Made by a program: the position numbers and the translations under genes. Below, piece after piece: positions 32,669 to 42,146 of a DNA stretch of 64,000 bases. The DNA is from Paenibacillus sedimenti (GTDB lineage: Bacteria > Bacillota > Bacilli > Paenibacillales > NBRC-103111), in NCBI RefSeq assembly GCF_014534655.1, contig NZ_JACVVD010000009.1, positions 186,001-250,000 on the forward strand, written 5' to 3'. Each line of letters begins with the position of its first letter. The stretch's first letter is position 1. Below the pieces are notes generated by a model. It was not told where the DNA came from and made no database searches. It saw only the letters and a list, made by a program, of their open reading frames with translations.

Positions 32669-34153
32669 TCAACCTAACCAATGAAAAATAATATGTTCTG
32701 GGGTTTGATCTATATTCGGAAGAGAGTGCGGGATCATTGATTGTGCGTCTTTTACATGGTTTAGCTCAATAGGCTCCCAGCTGGATGCAGCTATCTGAAC
32801 CTCCGTTCCTTTGGGTACGAACGCGAACAACTGCATAATGTCCTCATTCGTTAATCGAACACAGCCCGAAGATTTATCGTTGCCGATCGAGCTTTCATCC
32901 AGCGTTCCGTGGAGGGCAATCGCTCCCAACCCCAATCCGGCATCGCCGTAGCTTTGCTGACGTTTACCGGTTGGATGCATCACCCGGTCTTGCACAATGA
33001 AATCACCAACCGGCGTGCTTTCATTCGCACCTAATCCGACTTCTTTGTCCCACAACAGATGAGTTCCGCTAACCAGCCTCAGATGATGCTCATCTTTATT
33101 AATCGCAATATATAGAGGCTCATAAGGAACCGCTTCTGCCCCATCAACGTTCGGGTAGAACATTTGGTCCAATTCCTTCTCGGAAGGATTGTAGACCCAT
33201 CCCCCATTTCCATCAAATTGGGTATATACTTGATTAGCGCCTGACGAAGCTTCCATTGGTATAAAACTTAAATAATTGTTTGGATAGTCTTGTACGAGCA
33301 AATCCAGACTGGCTGGATTCACGCCAAAATCTTTGCGGTAAGCATCCAAAGCTGTTCTAACTAAATTAGCACCAATCGCACTAAGCGGTTGGTGCTTGTC
33401 GTTTTTTCCATTCATAAAACGGATTTTGACGGTACGATCCGAAGCAGGATGATACTGAGCGATGACAATAGCGCTCTTCGTCATCTCATCATTCGTCAGC
33501 AGAAGCGTCTTCCCCCGATCTCTTACGTCACTCGACAGAACGCCATAGATGATGATATTATGCTCGGGCATATCTTTGGCCAGCTCTAAAGCTTGCTTAT
33601 GCAGTGCCGATTCAATTGCATCCTTTTTCACATCCGGCTGCAAATACATCACATAAGGCACATCCACTGTCTCATACGTAATATCCGTCCCCACTCCCCA
33701 TTCTTTTAATGAAGATATCGTTTTGTAAATAGATTGATCCCCAAAGAACAAGATGACCAGCAATAAATTGAGAACGAACAAAACGATTAACAGCGTTTTC
33801 ATAAACGGCGACAGCAGCTGTTTACGCGGCTCTGCATATGCAGCTGTCTCATCCTGAGCGATCGCAGCGGCCGACTCCTGTTCCATGTTATGAATGGCGC
33901 GGTTGGCAGCGGAGTAGAACGGAGACGGATATGTTTTCAGAGCTTCCTTATAATGAAAAAGCGCCCTTTTTCGGTTTCCCAGCAGTTCAAATTTTTGCCC
34001 CAGCTTATAATGCGCTTCAGGCGAGTTGGAGTCCAGGTAACGGATAACTTTCTCGTAATATTGCGGATCAGATGGACTTATGAACAAATTCTTATTCAGG
34101 TTGATGAGATTCTCATCGAGATGGTTGCGAAATCGTTGGTTACGTCGAATCAT
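32669..34153 (-). CDS. L,D-transpeptidase with N-terminal TPR and membrane anchor
   Basis: A 494-residue wall enzyme. Residues 45-95 form TPR-like helices (EAHYKLGQKFELLGNRKRALFHYKEAL, read in parts); one membrane segment spans about residues 116-137; the C-terminal YkuD domain from about residue 350 has LYIAINKDEHHLRLV, IALHGT and KSSGCVRLTNEDI with the catalytic cysteine near residue 432. It should cross-link peptidoglycan through 3-3 peptide bridges or attach proteins. GAGAGGAG precedes the ATG. The TPR part lies inside the cell, so the enzyme may be coupled to a cytoplasmic partner. Confidence 0.85.
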   Translation of the reverse strand: MIRRNQRFRNHLDENLINLNKNLFISPSDPQYYEKVIRYLDSNSPEAHYKLGQKFELLGNRKRALFHYKEALKTYPSPFYSAANRAIHNMEQESAAAIAQDETAAYAEPRKQLLSPFMKTLLIVLFVLNLLLVILFFGDQSIYKTISSLKEWGVGTDITYETVDVPYVMYLQPDVKKDAIESALHKQALELAKDMPEHNIIIYGVLSSDVRDRGKTLLLTNDEMTKSAIVIAQYHPASDRTVKIRFMNGKNDKHQPLSAIGANLVRTALDAYRKDFGVNPASLDLLVQDYPNNYLSFIPMEASSGANQVYTQFDGNGGWVYNPSEKELDQMFYPNVDGAEAVPYEPLYIAINKDEHHLRLVSGTHLLWDKEVGLGANESTPVGDFIVQDRVMHPTGKRQQSYGDAGLGLGAIALHGTLDESSIGNDKSSGCVRLTNEDIMQLFAFVPKGTEVQIAASSWEPIELNHVKDAQSMIPHSLPNIDQTPEHIIFHWLG

Positions 34154-34324
34154 TCGGCTCCTCTCCGATCTTCAAGTATGGCTCGTCCAAAAGCGTGTTA
34201 AATGATACGTTTTGTACCTCTGATACATAATGTATCATGCAGATTAGTCGTTGACAACTGTTTTGTTGCCTTACGCATGAATCCGAGCCAATTAGCAAAA
34301 GCTGAACCGGTGGAGGTGATGAAT

Positions 34325-34462
34325 ATGAGTGGCAGGAATAACAAGCCGAAGAACAATGGCCCTTCCAGCAGCCCGTCTCGATTGGATCAATTCGGGGACC
34401 AGGCTGTTCAACACGAAAAACAGGAATCAAAGCAGCGCCAAGGCAATAAGAATCTCTGTTAA
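34325..34462 (+). CDS. Tiny hydrophilic protein, 45 residues
   Basis: A lysine-, asparagine- and glutamine-rich protein (MSGRNNKPKNNGPSSSP... ending GNKNLC). GGAGGTG stands eight bases before the ATG at 34325; an ATG two codons earlier is only two bases from it. No family is recognised. It shares composition with the 32-, 56- and 59-residue proteins at 17685, 23959 and 16357, and may be sporulation-linked (inference). Confidence 0.5.
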   Translation: MSGRNNKPKNNGPSSSPSRLDQFGDQAVQHEKQESKQRQGNKNLC

Positions 34463-34502
34463 TAAAAAAAGTCTTGGGAACCTTGGTTCCGCAAGACTTT
34501 CT
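34462..34502. terminator. Terminator between convergent genes
   Basis: Nested arms AAAGTCTTG/CAAGACTTT and GGAACC/GGTTCC, with a T run on the minus strand, end the GNAT gene and probably the tiny plus-strand gene. Confidence 0.85.
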
Positions 34503-34530
34503 CCATTTATGATCGGATTATGCAACCTGA

Positions 34531-35028
34531 TTAAACCAATGAATAATGTAATATTATTTGTTCCCCCATATCTAATTGCCTGCGATTCCCTTTATCTATA
34601 AAGCCTGATTTCTCGTAAAGCCTTCTAGCTAAAGAATTAGTATCATTGACGGCCAAAACAATCTCATCCGCTTCACGATATTGTTCCTGAACAAATTCCG
34701 GCAACATGCGTAATACTTGTTTGGCATACCCTTTACCTTGATGCTCATGGTTTATTGAGAAAGCCCTTAGCAAAATCGCTCTTGGATTGGTAGTAAAAGG
34801 GCTTATGTTCTCCCCCGTATGCAGAACGAAAAATCCGCTTGGATGATTTGCGGTTAAAATAACGATTGGATGTCGATCCTTGTCACTCATGCACATTTCC
34901 AGCGCCAGCGTTGGCGAAGCTGTAAACTGTAATTGCTCTTCTGTTAAATAATAGTTTTCGAGTGCCTCACGATACTCATCTTTATAAAAAGCCAGCTCGA
35001 TAGTTTGCGTCTTGAATTGTTCAGTCAT
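34531..35028 (-). CDS. GNAT family N-acetyltransferase
   Basis: A 165-residue acetyltransferase with RAFSINHEHQGKGYAKQVLRMLPEF (acetyl-CoA motif Q-x-x-G-K-G) near residue 95, followed by ADEIVLAVNDTNSLARRLYEKSGF. The N-terminal ALENYYLTEEQLQFTASP matches a subgroup that acetylates small molecules of unknown identity. GAGGTG lies about twelve bases before the ATG. It is monocistronic between the L,D-transpeptidase locus and the quinol oxidase operon. Confidence 0.85.
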   Translation of the reverse strand: MTEQFKTQTIELAFYKDEYREALENYYLTEEQLQFTASPTLALEMCMSDKDRHPIVILTANHPSGFFVLHTGENISPFTTNPRAILLRAFSINHEHQGKGYAKQVLRMLPEFVQEQYREADEIVLAVNDTNSLARRLYEKSGFIDKGNRRQLDMGEQIILHYSLV

Positions 35029-35178
35029 GATATGAAATCACCTCTATTGGAGTCTCACCAAATAGTACCATAAGATCATACGTTCCGTGAAATAAAATTT
35101 AACGAACCCGTCAAACTGCAAAAAGCTGCTGACACAACTCGTGCCAACAGCTTTCAGTGAATCATATTAGATGACTAT

Positions 35179-35508
35179 TTAGTGCGCAACCTGGTTGTAA
35201 GTCATAATCCAGATCGAACCGGCGACAATCGTCACCAGAATAACCAGACCAAAGATGAGTGCCATAATGTTCCAACGCGCGTTCTCGCCTTCCTTCACAT
35301 GCATGAAGAAAAACAGCTGAACAACGAATTGCAGCACCGCCATCAGCAGAATCAAGATCAGCGTTCCAATTTTGCCGAGCATATGATTCATGACGACAAC
35401 CAGCGGAATAATCGTCAAGACGATGGACAGGACGAATCCAATGATATATGACTTCAGCGATCCATGCGATACATGTGATTCATGAGATCCAGCCTTCGAT
35501 TGACCCAT
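35179..35508 (-). CDS. qoxD: Quinol oxidase subunit IV
   Basis: A 109-residue subunit with three membrane helices after a short polar start (MGQSKAGSHESHVSHGS). The order ...VLTIIPLVVVMNHM... and FVVQLFFFMHVKEGENARWN is the subunit IV (CyoD/QoxD) pattern. It helps assemble the heme-copper quinol oxidase. It follows the subunit III stop by one base, with its ribosome site inside that gene. It is last in the order II-I-III-IV. Confidence 0.85.
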   Translation of the reverse strand: MGQSKAGSHESHVSHGSLKSYIIGFVLSIVLTIIPLVVVMNHMLGKIGTLILILLMAVLQFVVQLFFFMHVKEGENARWNIMALIFGLVILVTIVAGSIWIMTYNQVAH

Positions 35509-35509
35509 C

Positions 35510-36121
35510 CTACATCACCCCCATCAAATAAACAACCGTAAAGACGAAGATCCAAACCACGTCAAGAAAATGCCAGTACAGCGAGATCACTTCAACTTTT
35601 CGCTTTGTTACAGCCGTAATGCCTCGGCGGTTTAATTGAAAGATCAAGCCGATCATCCATACTAACCCGACAGAAACGTGCAAGCCGTGCGTGCCAACAA
35701 GCGTGAAGAATGCTGAGAGAAAAGCGCTTGTGCTAATTGTTGCGTTCTCATGAACGACCATGGTGACAAACTCCGTTACCTCAAGCCCGATGAATGCTGC
35801 CCCGAGCAATACGGTTACGGCCAACCAGCCGATCAGCTGCTTTACGTTGCCTTTGTGCATGCCTAATACTGCCAGACCGCTTGTAAAGCTGCTTGTCAGC
35901 AAGATAAACGTTTCGGCGATAATACCGGGCATCTTGAATAACTCTTCCGGCGTCGGTCCGCCATTCGTGTTCTGGTGCAAAACCATGTATGTGGCAAATA
36001 AAGTGCCGAATAAAATACAGTCTGTAATCAGGAAAATCCAGAATCCGAACGTCTTGAGCGACTCGTGATCATGTTCATGATCATGCCCATGATGTTCAGT
36101 ATGAGCAGCAGCATGTGCCAT
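35510..36121 (-). CDS. qoxC: Quinol oxidase subunit III
   Basis: A 203-residue membrane subunit with five helices (family: COX3/CyoC). The N-terminus is unusually histidine-rich (HTEHHGHDHEHDHE). Conserved pieces are GFWIFLITDCILFGTLFATYMVL, THGLHVSVGLVW and HFLDVVWIFVFTVVYL. Its ATG overlaps the stop of subunit I as TAATG, so the two are co-translated. An ATG seven codons upstream is inside the previous gene and less likely. Confidence 0.9.
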   Translation of the reverse strand: MAHAAAHTEHHGHDHEHDHESLKTFGFWIFLITDCILFGTLFATYMVLHQNTNGGPTPEELFKMPGIIAETFILLTSSFTSGLAVLGMHKGNVKQLIGWLAVTVLLGAAFIGLEVTEFVTMVVHENATISTSAFLSAFFTLVGTHGLHVSVGLVWMIGLIFQLNRRGITAVTKRKVEVISLYWHFLDVVWIFVFTVVYLMGVM

Positions 36122-38094
36122 TAAACGTTCGCCCCCTTCCATGCAGCTTCGGTTTGTTTGATTTCATCAACCGGAATATAGTAGTCCGTGTCATAGGAGA
36201 ATGAACGAGCAAGCATACAGATGGCAATACCAATCATTGAAGGAATTGCGAGCCACATCCAATTCCAGACGAAGCCGAAGCCTGCAAAAAACCACAGGGC
36301 CGACATTATAAACGGAATGGCTGAATTTTTCGGCATATGAATCGGTTCATAATGCACAGGCGCTTTCCTAGCACCCGCGGCGCCAAGTTTTTGCTTTTGA
36401 TCCCACCAATGGTCTACATCTTTGACTTCTGGGAGAACGGCAAAGTTATAAATTGGAGCCGGTGATGGAATCGACCATTCAAGCGTGCGGCCATCCCAAG
36501 GATCGCCCGTCACATCGCGTTCTCTAAACTTAATACTGTGAGCAATTTGCCATACTTGGAAAATGAACCCGATCCCCATAAGGAATCCCCCAACGGTGGA
36601 GACAAGGTTAAGAGGACCCCAGCCCATATCCCAGCCGTATGTGTAGGTACGGCGAGTCATTCCATCTAAGCCCAAGAAATATTGCGGCATGAAACATACG
36701 TAGAAACCGATGTTCCACGTCCAAAAAGCCCATTTGCCGAGGTGTTCGTTCAACTTGAACCCGAACATTTTTGGCCACCAGTAATACAAGCCGGCAAAGT
36801 ATCCGAATGCGACCCCACCGATTAGCACTTGGTGGAAATGCGCGATCAGGAAGTAGCTGTTGTGGAACTGGAAGTCAGCCGGAGCAATAGATAATAATAC
36901 ACCTGTCATCCCGCCGATGACGAAGCAAGGAATAAAGGCGATCGTCCACATCATCGGCGTCGAGAACCTGATCCGTCCCCTGAACATGGTGAACAGCCAG
37001 TTGAACACTTTCACCCCGGTCGGAATCGCAATCGCCATCGTCGATAGCGCGAAGAACGCATTGACATCCGCGCCTGAACCCATTGTAAAGAAATGATGTG
37101 CCCACGTGAAGAACGAGAGCAAGCTAATGATCAGCATTGCGAAAACCATGGATTTGTATCCGAACAATTTTTTCTTCGAGAACGTCGCCACAATTTCGGA
37201 GAATATCCCGAATGCCGGTACGACAACGATGTAGACCTCAGGATGTCCCCACATCCAAATCAGGTTGATATACATCATCGGATTGCCTCCACTATCCAAG
37301 GTGAAGAAATGCGCCCCGAGGAATCGATCCAAGAACAGCAGTGCCAAGGTAACCGTTAAAATAGGGAAAGCGAAAATAATCATAATACAGCTAGAAAAAA
37401 CTGACCAGGTGAACATCGGCATTTTCATCAGACTCATGCCCGGTGTCCGCATTTTTAAGATGGTTACGATGAAGTTAATCCCTGTCGCCAAACTGCCGAT
37501 ACCGGAAATTTGAATGCCCCAGATATAGAAGTTTTGACCGACTCCCGGGCTATGCGACATTTCCGATAGCGGCGGGTACGACAGCCAACCGGCATCCGGT
37601 GATCCGCCGATGACGAAGGATACGTTGAACAGCATCGCACCCCAGAAGAACAGCCAAAAACTAAGAGAGTTCAAGAACGGATATGCTACGTCGCGAGCGC
37701 CAATTTGCAAGGGCACAACGATGTTGAATAAGCCGAACATGAGCGGCATCGCCATGAAAAGAATCATAATTACGCCATGGGTTGTAAAAATTTGATTATA
37801 ATGTTCCGCTTGCAAGAATTGCGTTTCCGGCATGGCGAGCTGCAAACGCATTAGCAGAGCATCCACACCGCCGCGGAAGAGCATTAGAATCGAACAAATG
37901 ATGTACATGATGCCAATCCGTTTATGATCGACACTTGTTAACCATTCGCGCCAGAGCCATCCCCATTTTCGGAAATAGGTGAGCACGAATACCATCGCAA
38001 CCATGGCGAGTCCAATGCTTACTTGAGCACCTAGAATCAACGGATCGCCCGTAACAAAAAACTCGGATGCAAATTGTTTGATTGTATCCAGCAT
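36121..38094 (-). CDS. qoxB: Quinol oxidase subunit I (heme-copper)
   Basis: A 657-residue catalytic subunit with at least twelve membrane helices. HGVIMI carries an axial heme ligand, WGHPEVYI the CuB His-Tyr pair, HHFF two more CuB histidines, and HFHQVLIGGVAF the paired ligands of the heme groups. The RGGVDALLMRLQ stretch near residue 80 matches the quinol-site segment of CyoB and QoxB. It reduces oxygen to water and pumps protons. AAAGGAAG is eight bases before the ATG at 38094, better placed than for the ATG two codons earlier. Confidence 0.92.
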   Translation of the reverse strand: MLDTIKQFASEFFVTGDPLILGAQVSIGLAMVAMVFVLTYFRKWGWLWREWLTSVDHKRIGIMYIICSILMLFRGGVDALLMRLQLAMPETQFLQAEHYNQIFTTHGVIMILFMAMPLMFGLFNIVVPLQIGARDVAYPFLNSLSFWLFFWGAMLFNVSFVIGGSPDAGWLSYPPLSEMSHSPGVGQNFYIWGIQISGIGSLATGINFIVTILKMRTPGMSLMKMPMFTWSVFSSCIMIIFAFPILTVTLALLFLDRFLGAHFFTLDSGGNPMMYINLIWMWGHPEVYIVVVPAFGIFSEIVATFSKKKLFGYKSMVFAMLIISLLSFFTWAHHFFTMGSGADVNAFFALSTMAIAIPTGVKVFNWLFTMFRGRIRFSTPMMWTIAFIPCFVIGGMTGVLLSIAPADFQFHNSYFLIAHFHQVLIGGVAFGYFAGLYYWWPKMFGFKLNEHLGKWAFWTWNIGFYVCFMPQYFLGLDGMTRRTYTYGWDMGWGPLNLVSTVGGFLMGIGFIFQVWQIAHSIKFRERDVTGDPWDGRTLEWSIPSPAPIYNFAVLPEVKDVDHWWDQKQKLGAAGARKAPVHYEPIHMPKNSAIPFIMSALWFFAGFGFVWNWMWLAIPSMIGIAICMLARSFSYDTDYYIPVDEIKQTEAAWKGANV

Positions 38095-38124
38095 GAGCAT
38101 GACTTCCTTTCAAAAAGACTTCTA

Positions 38125-39123
38125 TTAATGACTGTGCGTAGAACCATGATCCAATGGAGCATTATGGTCAGGCTGTTGAGGCTTCTTAACCTCATCCATA
38201 ACTTGTTCTTTCGACTTCTGAGCATTATCCGTTGCTCCGTGTCCGCCATGACCACCATGTGTCATCTGGCCGTTAGCATATTTGGTCACAATATATTGGA
38301 ACAATCCCTCAGGGAATGAGGAGAAAGACTGTACCAGCGATTTGCCGGGTTTCGCTAACGCCTCATAACTTTCCATCGTTAGCTTTTGAGGAGATTGTTT
38401 CGTCTTTGCCACCCAACTATCAAAGTCCGCTTGCGATGTCGCATTCACATCAAAGGTCATATCCGCGAAATGCTCACCGCTGAAGTTCGCTCCCGTTCCG
38501 AAATAATGCCCGATCTCATCGGCTTGCAAATACAGAGTCATCGCCATGCCGGACATCGTATAGATTTGTCCGCCCAACTGTGGAATCCAGAAGGAGTTCA
38601 TCGGCGCATCGGATGTCAGCTCGAATTTAATCGGTGTATCTTCTGGTATTTGCAAATAATTAACCGTAGCAATGCCCTGCTCAGGGTATGTGAACAGCCA
38701 TTTCCAGTCAAGGGATGTTACTTGCACGGTAACTGGTTTTTTGTCGGATTGAATGACCTTGGAAGGCTCTAGCGCATAGGTGTACCTGACCGTAATCACA
38801 CCAAGTATAAGAATGACGACGATGGGAATGCCCCACCAAATAGCTTCTAATGTATTGCTGTGCGACCAATTCGGGCGATATGAAGCTTTATTGCCGTCTT
38901 GATCCCGATAGCGCCATACAATCCATGCTGTCAGTGCCAGCACTGGTACCAAAATAATGCCGCACAAAACAGACGCAATCACGATCAAATCTCTTTGACC
39001 TGCCCCTACCGGTCCTTTAGGATCCAGCACCATCGCCTGGTCGCCGCAACCGGTCAACAGCACGATCATGGCTATCGCCATTAGAGATAACGCAGCTTGT
39101 ACAAACTTTTTCTTTCTCACCAT
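38125..39123 (-). CDS. qoxA: Quinol oxidase subunit II (lipoprotein)
   Basis: A 332-residue subunit. A signal peptide with lipobox LLTGC anchors it at about residue 26, two membrane helices follow (about residues 45-70 and 95-115), then the cupredoxin domain. Where cytochrome c oxidases have the CuA cysteines, this reads FSGEHFADM with no cysteine, so electrons come from quinol rather than cytochrome c. The C-terminus is histidine-rich (THGGHGGHG and HGSTHSH). GGGGAGG supports the ATG at 39123. It is first of the II-I-III-IV operon. Confidence 0.92.
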   Translation of the reverse strand: MVRKKKFVQAALSLMAIAMIVLLTGCGDQAMVLDPKGPVGAGQRDLIVIASVLCGIILVPVLALTAWIVWRYRDQDGNKASYRPNWSHSNTLEAIWWGIPIVVILILGVITVRYTYALEPSKVIQSDKKPVTVQVTSLDWKWLFTYPEQGIATVNYLQIPEDTPIKFELTSDAPMNSFWIPQLGGQIYTMSGMAMTLYLQADEIGHYFGTGANFSGEHFADMTFDVNATSQADFDSWVAKTKQSPQKLTMESYEALAKPGKSLVQSFSSFPEGLFQYIVTKYANGQMTHGGHGGHGATDNAQKSKEQVMDEVKKPQQPDHNAPLDHGSTHSH

Positions 39124-39326
39124 ACTGATCCTCCCCATCCATACATCTCCGAAAGTAAGTATTCAATTTTACTGAAGAATTCGTATCTATACTCAAGATA
39201 GCAAATTCATATTAAAAGTACACTGGCACATACAGGACTTAACAAATACGTCAAAGGATCGACGTTAACCTGTAAAACAAATGTCACAGAACGTTTGTTG
39301 ACTAATATGAAAATGTATGAAAACAC

Positions 39327-39358
39327 AAAAAATCCTTTAAGTTATTCACTTAAAGGAC
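39327..39358 (-). terminator. Rho-independent terminator
   Basis: A perfect nine-base stem TCCTTTAAG/CTTAAAGGA with a T run on the minus strand ends the small membrane protein gene at 39383. The quinol oxidase promoter should lie in the 200 bases beyond. Confidence 0.85.
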
Positions 39359-39382
39359 TGGTTTTCGTATAGTTACCTTACA

Positions 39383-39646
39383 TTATTCTTCTTTCGACGC
39401 AATCATGCGAGAGTGCACCAAATGAATAGCGGTTCTAATCAAATAAATGTGGACGCTGCCTACCATGAACCCGATACCCACCATCAGGGAAGTGTTGCGA
39501 TCGCTAAAATGATTTATATTCAATAAGCTTAATATTAACCCAATGCCCAACAATAACCATGCTGCCGCCGTCATCATCTTCACCAATGGCATCACATCGC
39601 GCTCGCTGTGCTCTGTACTGCTCGTCGTTACTGTTCTTGTCGCCAT
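39383..39646 (-). CDS. Small membrane protein, 87 residues
   Basis: A protein with a polar threonine-rich start (MATRTVTTSSTEHSE) and two membrane segments at about residues 22-42 and 52-72. No family is recognised. GGAGTG precedes the ATG at 39646, which lies inside a longer frame starting 24 codons upstream. It is monocistronic, upstream of the quinol oxidase operon but separated by a terminator. Confidence 0.6.
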   Translation of the reverse strand: MATRTVTTSSTEHSERDVMPLVKMMTAAAWLLLGIGLILSLLNINHFSDRNTSLMVGIGFMVGSVHIYLIRTAIHLVHSRMIASKEE

Positions 39647-40014
39647 GAGAATCACTCCAAACATCAATGTAAGTGCTTTAATATGATTAGTATAACACAA
39701 TTTCACGATTTTGTTCATATTTTATTCACACGTTGATCAAAATTTGGACAAAAATACAGCGATTCCGTCGACGACACAAACATAGGTGCTTTCGCGACAT
39801 GTCAGATAACAAGAACATGTATCGTTAAAGGACAAGAACATATATCGTTGGCCGGATTTCTGTTGCCATAATCTTTAAAAGCACTCCGATCTTCAGGGTT
39901 TGCTGATTTCACCATTGAAAAATCAGGTTCAGCCGTTTCTTGTTCCGGAACTTCTTCTTTCTCTCGAAAAAAACGTTACAAGTTAATCGCGTCCCAGTGT
40001 TCAAAAAAAGTTAT
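39647..40014. other. Intergenic region with two copies of a 19-bp repeat
   Basis: No gene is seen in these 368 bases. They hold the promoter of the small membrane protein and, at 39809-39826 and 39831-39849, two direct copies of the repeat GACAAGAACATATATCGTT found again at 46.4 kb. Confidence 0.6.
39809..39849 (+). repeat. 19-bp dispersed repeat, left group (two direct copies)
   Basis: ACAAGAACATGTATCGTT at 39809-39826 and GACAAGAACATATATCGTT at 39831-39849, both in plus orientation with starts about 22 bases apart. The same unit occurs four times on the far side of the redox cluster and once, degenerate, at 45438. Confidence 0.85.
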
Positions 40015-41022
40015 TCATTCTTCATCATCTATCAGTATAACTTTCCCTAGGCTATGCCCCGTTGCAATCTTAGCAATCGCGGCATTCGCTTCGTCAAAGG
40101 AGTACTCGGAATCAATCACTGGATAAATGTTGGTTTTTTCAAAATACTTGGTAATTGCAGCTAATTGTTGTCCATTCGGCTGCACGTATATGAAGTCATA
40201 ACTTTTCCTTTGCCATTTAGCGATACCATCTAAAGGTGCTCCCAGTAGCCTGAATAGAATTTTTTTCGTCGTTGCTAGTTCTGGGATTTGATTAGCATAA
40301 CGGGCGTTGGGACCTGCGTTTAACGACACTAATTTTCCACCAGGCTTCAGTATCTTCATTTGTTTATGAATTTCGCTGGCTCCTCGGGTATCAATAACGT
40401 AATCATAATCTGTCAGCATGTAAACATGGTCTTGTGTTGTATAGTCGACAAACTCATCTGCCCCGAGTCTTTGAGCCAAGGCACGTGCGGACCCGCTTCC
40501 ACTAATGGTGACGAACAGCCCTCGTGACTTTGCATAAGGAACGGCAATCTGACTAAAGCCTCCCGTACCACCAGAGATAAATAATTTCCCCCCTTGTTTA
40601 GCATCTAAAATAGCTAGAGACTGAACGATCGTTAGAGCAGACAGTGGCACGGCCGCCGCTTCTTTAAAGGAGAGATTGGCTGGCATTTTAGCCACGATCG
40701 CAGCATCTACGGCTACATATTCAGCAAAAGCTCCCATCGTATCTAGCGGTGGCATGGTGTACACCTTATCACCAACTTTCAAATCCATGACATCGGAACC
40801 AACTTCAACCACAACGCCGGCCAACTCGTTGCCCAGTGTCAACGGAAAGTCATAACGATCAAACAACTTAACTTTGCCGGTAATCGCCAAGATAAGGTGT
40901 GGATCAACCCCAGCTACCTTAGTCTTAATCAAAATCTGCGTTGTTTTGATTGTAGGAATAGAAATTGTATTGATCTATGCAGTTAATTTTTTGGAATACC
41001 GAGAGATTTGTACAGCCCTCAT
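40015..41022 (-). pseudogene. Quinone oxidoreductase-like (zinc-type ADH fold) gene, interrupted by an amber codon
   Basis: The full frame would encode about 335 residues of a zeta-crystallin/QOR-like reductase with GTGGFSQIAVPYAKS nucleotide-binding region, very similar to the intact protein at 42226. It starts at an ATG at 41022 with AAAGGAG eight bases upstream, and its first residues (MRAVQISRYSKKL) align with the paralog's MRAAQMHKYSKKI. Codon 16 is TAG (40975-40977); everything after stays in frame to the stop. Re-initiation at a TTG at 40932 would give a 305-residue protein lacking the first strands. Most likely a recent pseudogene. Confidence 0.75.
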
Positions 41023-41151
41023 TGGGTATGCTCCTTTACCTTTGATGATCTTTATTCGTAGTACGACTATTTAGTCTATGTGGAATTGTGTCATCCAACG
41101 TAAGGATAAATCACGTTTGAGGACTGTTTTGTTTAACGTTTCCCGTTCGAA

Positions 41152-41934
41152 TCAATGCTCCGTCCTATCCTGTGAGCTTCTAATTAATCTAGTCATCATC
41201 ATACGAGGCAGCAACCGCGGCATAAACGCAATGAAACGGTTGCGGGCACCGGGCATAATTAATGTCTTGCCACGCAAGAAGCCTCGATACCCTTCTTCAG
41301 CCACCTGTCCAGCTTCCATGATCGCGCCCTTCAACATTTTCGAGGCGCCCATACCCGAACGATCAACAAAGCCGGTTGACGTCAGCCCCGGGCATAATGC
41401 GGTTACAGTCACGCCTGTTCCGCTCACTTCGTTCGCCAAAGCTTCGGTGAACGACAACACGTACGCCTTCGTCGCATAGTAAACAGACATCATCGGTCCT
41501 GGGAAGAAACCCACCAAGGAAGCTACATTCATCACTCCACCTTGCCCGCGTTTTATCATATCCGGCAAGAATAGCTTCGTCATAACCGTCAGAGCCTTGA
41601 TATTAATGTCAATCATATTCACTTCTTGCTCCATATCTGTTTCCATAAATGTCCCAAACAAACCGAAACCAGCATTGTTGACCAAATAGTCAACGGTAAT
41701 CCCCTTCTCCTTGAGCTCAGTGAAGATTTCCTCGGGTACCCCTGGTGCCGCCACATCCTTGGCGATGACCGTTGCCTGAATGCCGTATTTTTTTCGATAT
41801 TCCTGTGCGAGTTCCACTATTTTACTCTCGCTGCGAGCCACCAGCACTATATTATGTCCGCCCTTGGCAAACCGATCAGCTAATTCTTTACCGATCCCAC
41901 CGGAAACCCCTGTGATAAGAACCGTCTTTCTCAT
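41152..41934 (-). CDS. SDR family oxidoreductase
   Basis: A 260-residue short-chain dehydrogenase. The cofactor site is TGVSGGIG at residues 8-15, NNAGFG near residue 88, and the catalytic YYATK with S in MNVASL is near residue 155. It should reduce or oxidise a carbonyl or alcohol using NAD(P)H. The C-terminal IMPGARNRFIAFMPRLLPR suggests membrane or lipid contact as in some acyl reductases. It belongs to the redox cluster; GAATGATCATTC, a TetR-type palindrome, lies about 200 bases upstream. Confidence 0.85.
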   Translation of the reverse strand: MRKTVLITGVSGGIGKELADRFAKGGHNIVLVARSESKIVELAQEYRKKYGIQATVIAKDVAAPGVPEEIFTELKEKGITVDYLVNNAGFGLFGTFMETDMEQEVNMIDINIKALTVMTKLFLPDMIKRGQGGVMNVASLVGFFPGPMMSVYYATKAYVLSFTEALANEVSGTGVTVTALCPGLTSTGFVDRSGMGASKMLKGAIMEAGQVAEEGYRGFLRGKTLIMPGARNRFIAFMPRLLPRMMMTRLIRSSQDRTEH

Positions 41935-42134
41935 TCTGGTATCCCACCTCATATTTAAATGTTATGTTTAAATCATATTGTAACGTTTCCAGCTACCTGG
42001 ATTTGCAAACTAAACCAAACGAGTTCATTTACACGTGCTCAGCTGCGAAGACTTCGAGCTAAGTTGTAATTGCTTGATATAGCCGTTTCTTGTTTTCTTG
42101 GGCCAGGGCACGCACGGAGAGACTGAAAATTAGG

Positions 42135-42146
42135 GAATGATCATTC
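42135..42146. promoter_or_regulatory. Palindromic operator candidate upstream of the SDR gene
   Basis: GAATGATCATTC is a perfect twelve-base palindrome. The same sequence, extended to AGAATGATCATTCT, occurs before the second SDR gene (45246-45259). It lies in the 290-base gap ahead of the SDR gene at 41934. Confidence 0.5.

Noticed and set aside
41078..41479. Plus-strand frame opposite the SDR gene
   Set aside because: It lies antisense to a clear SDR gene and has no start signal of its own.
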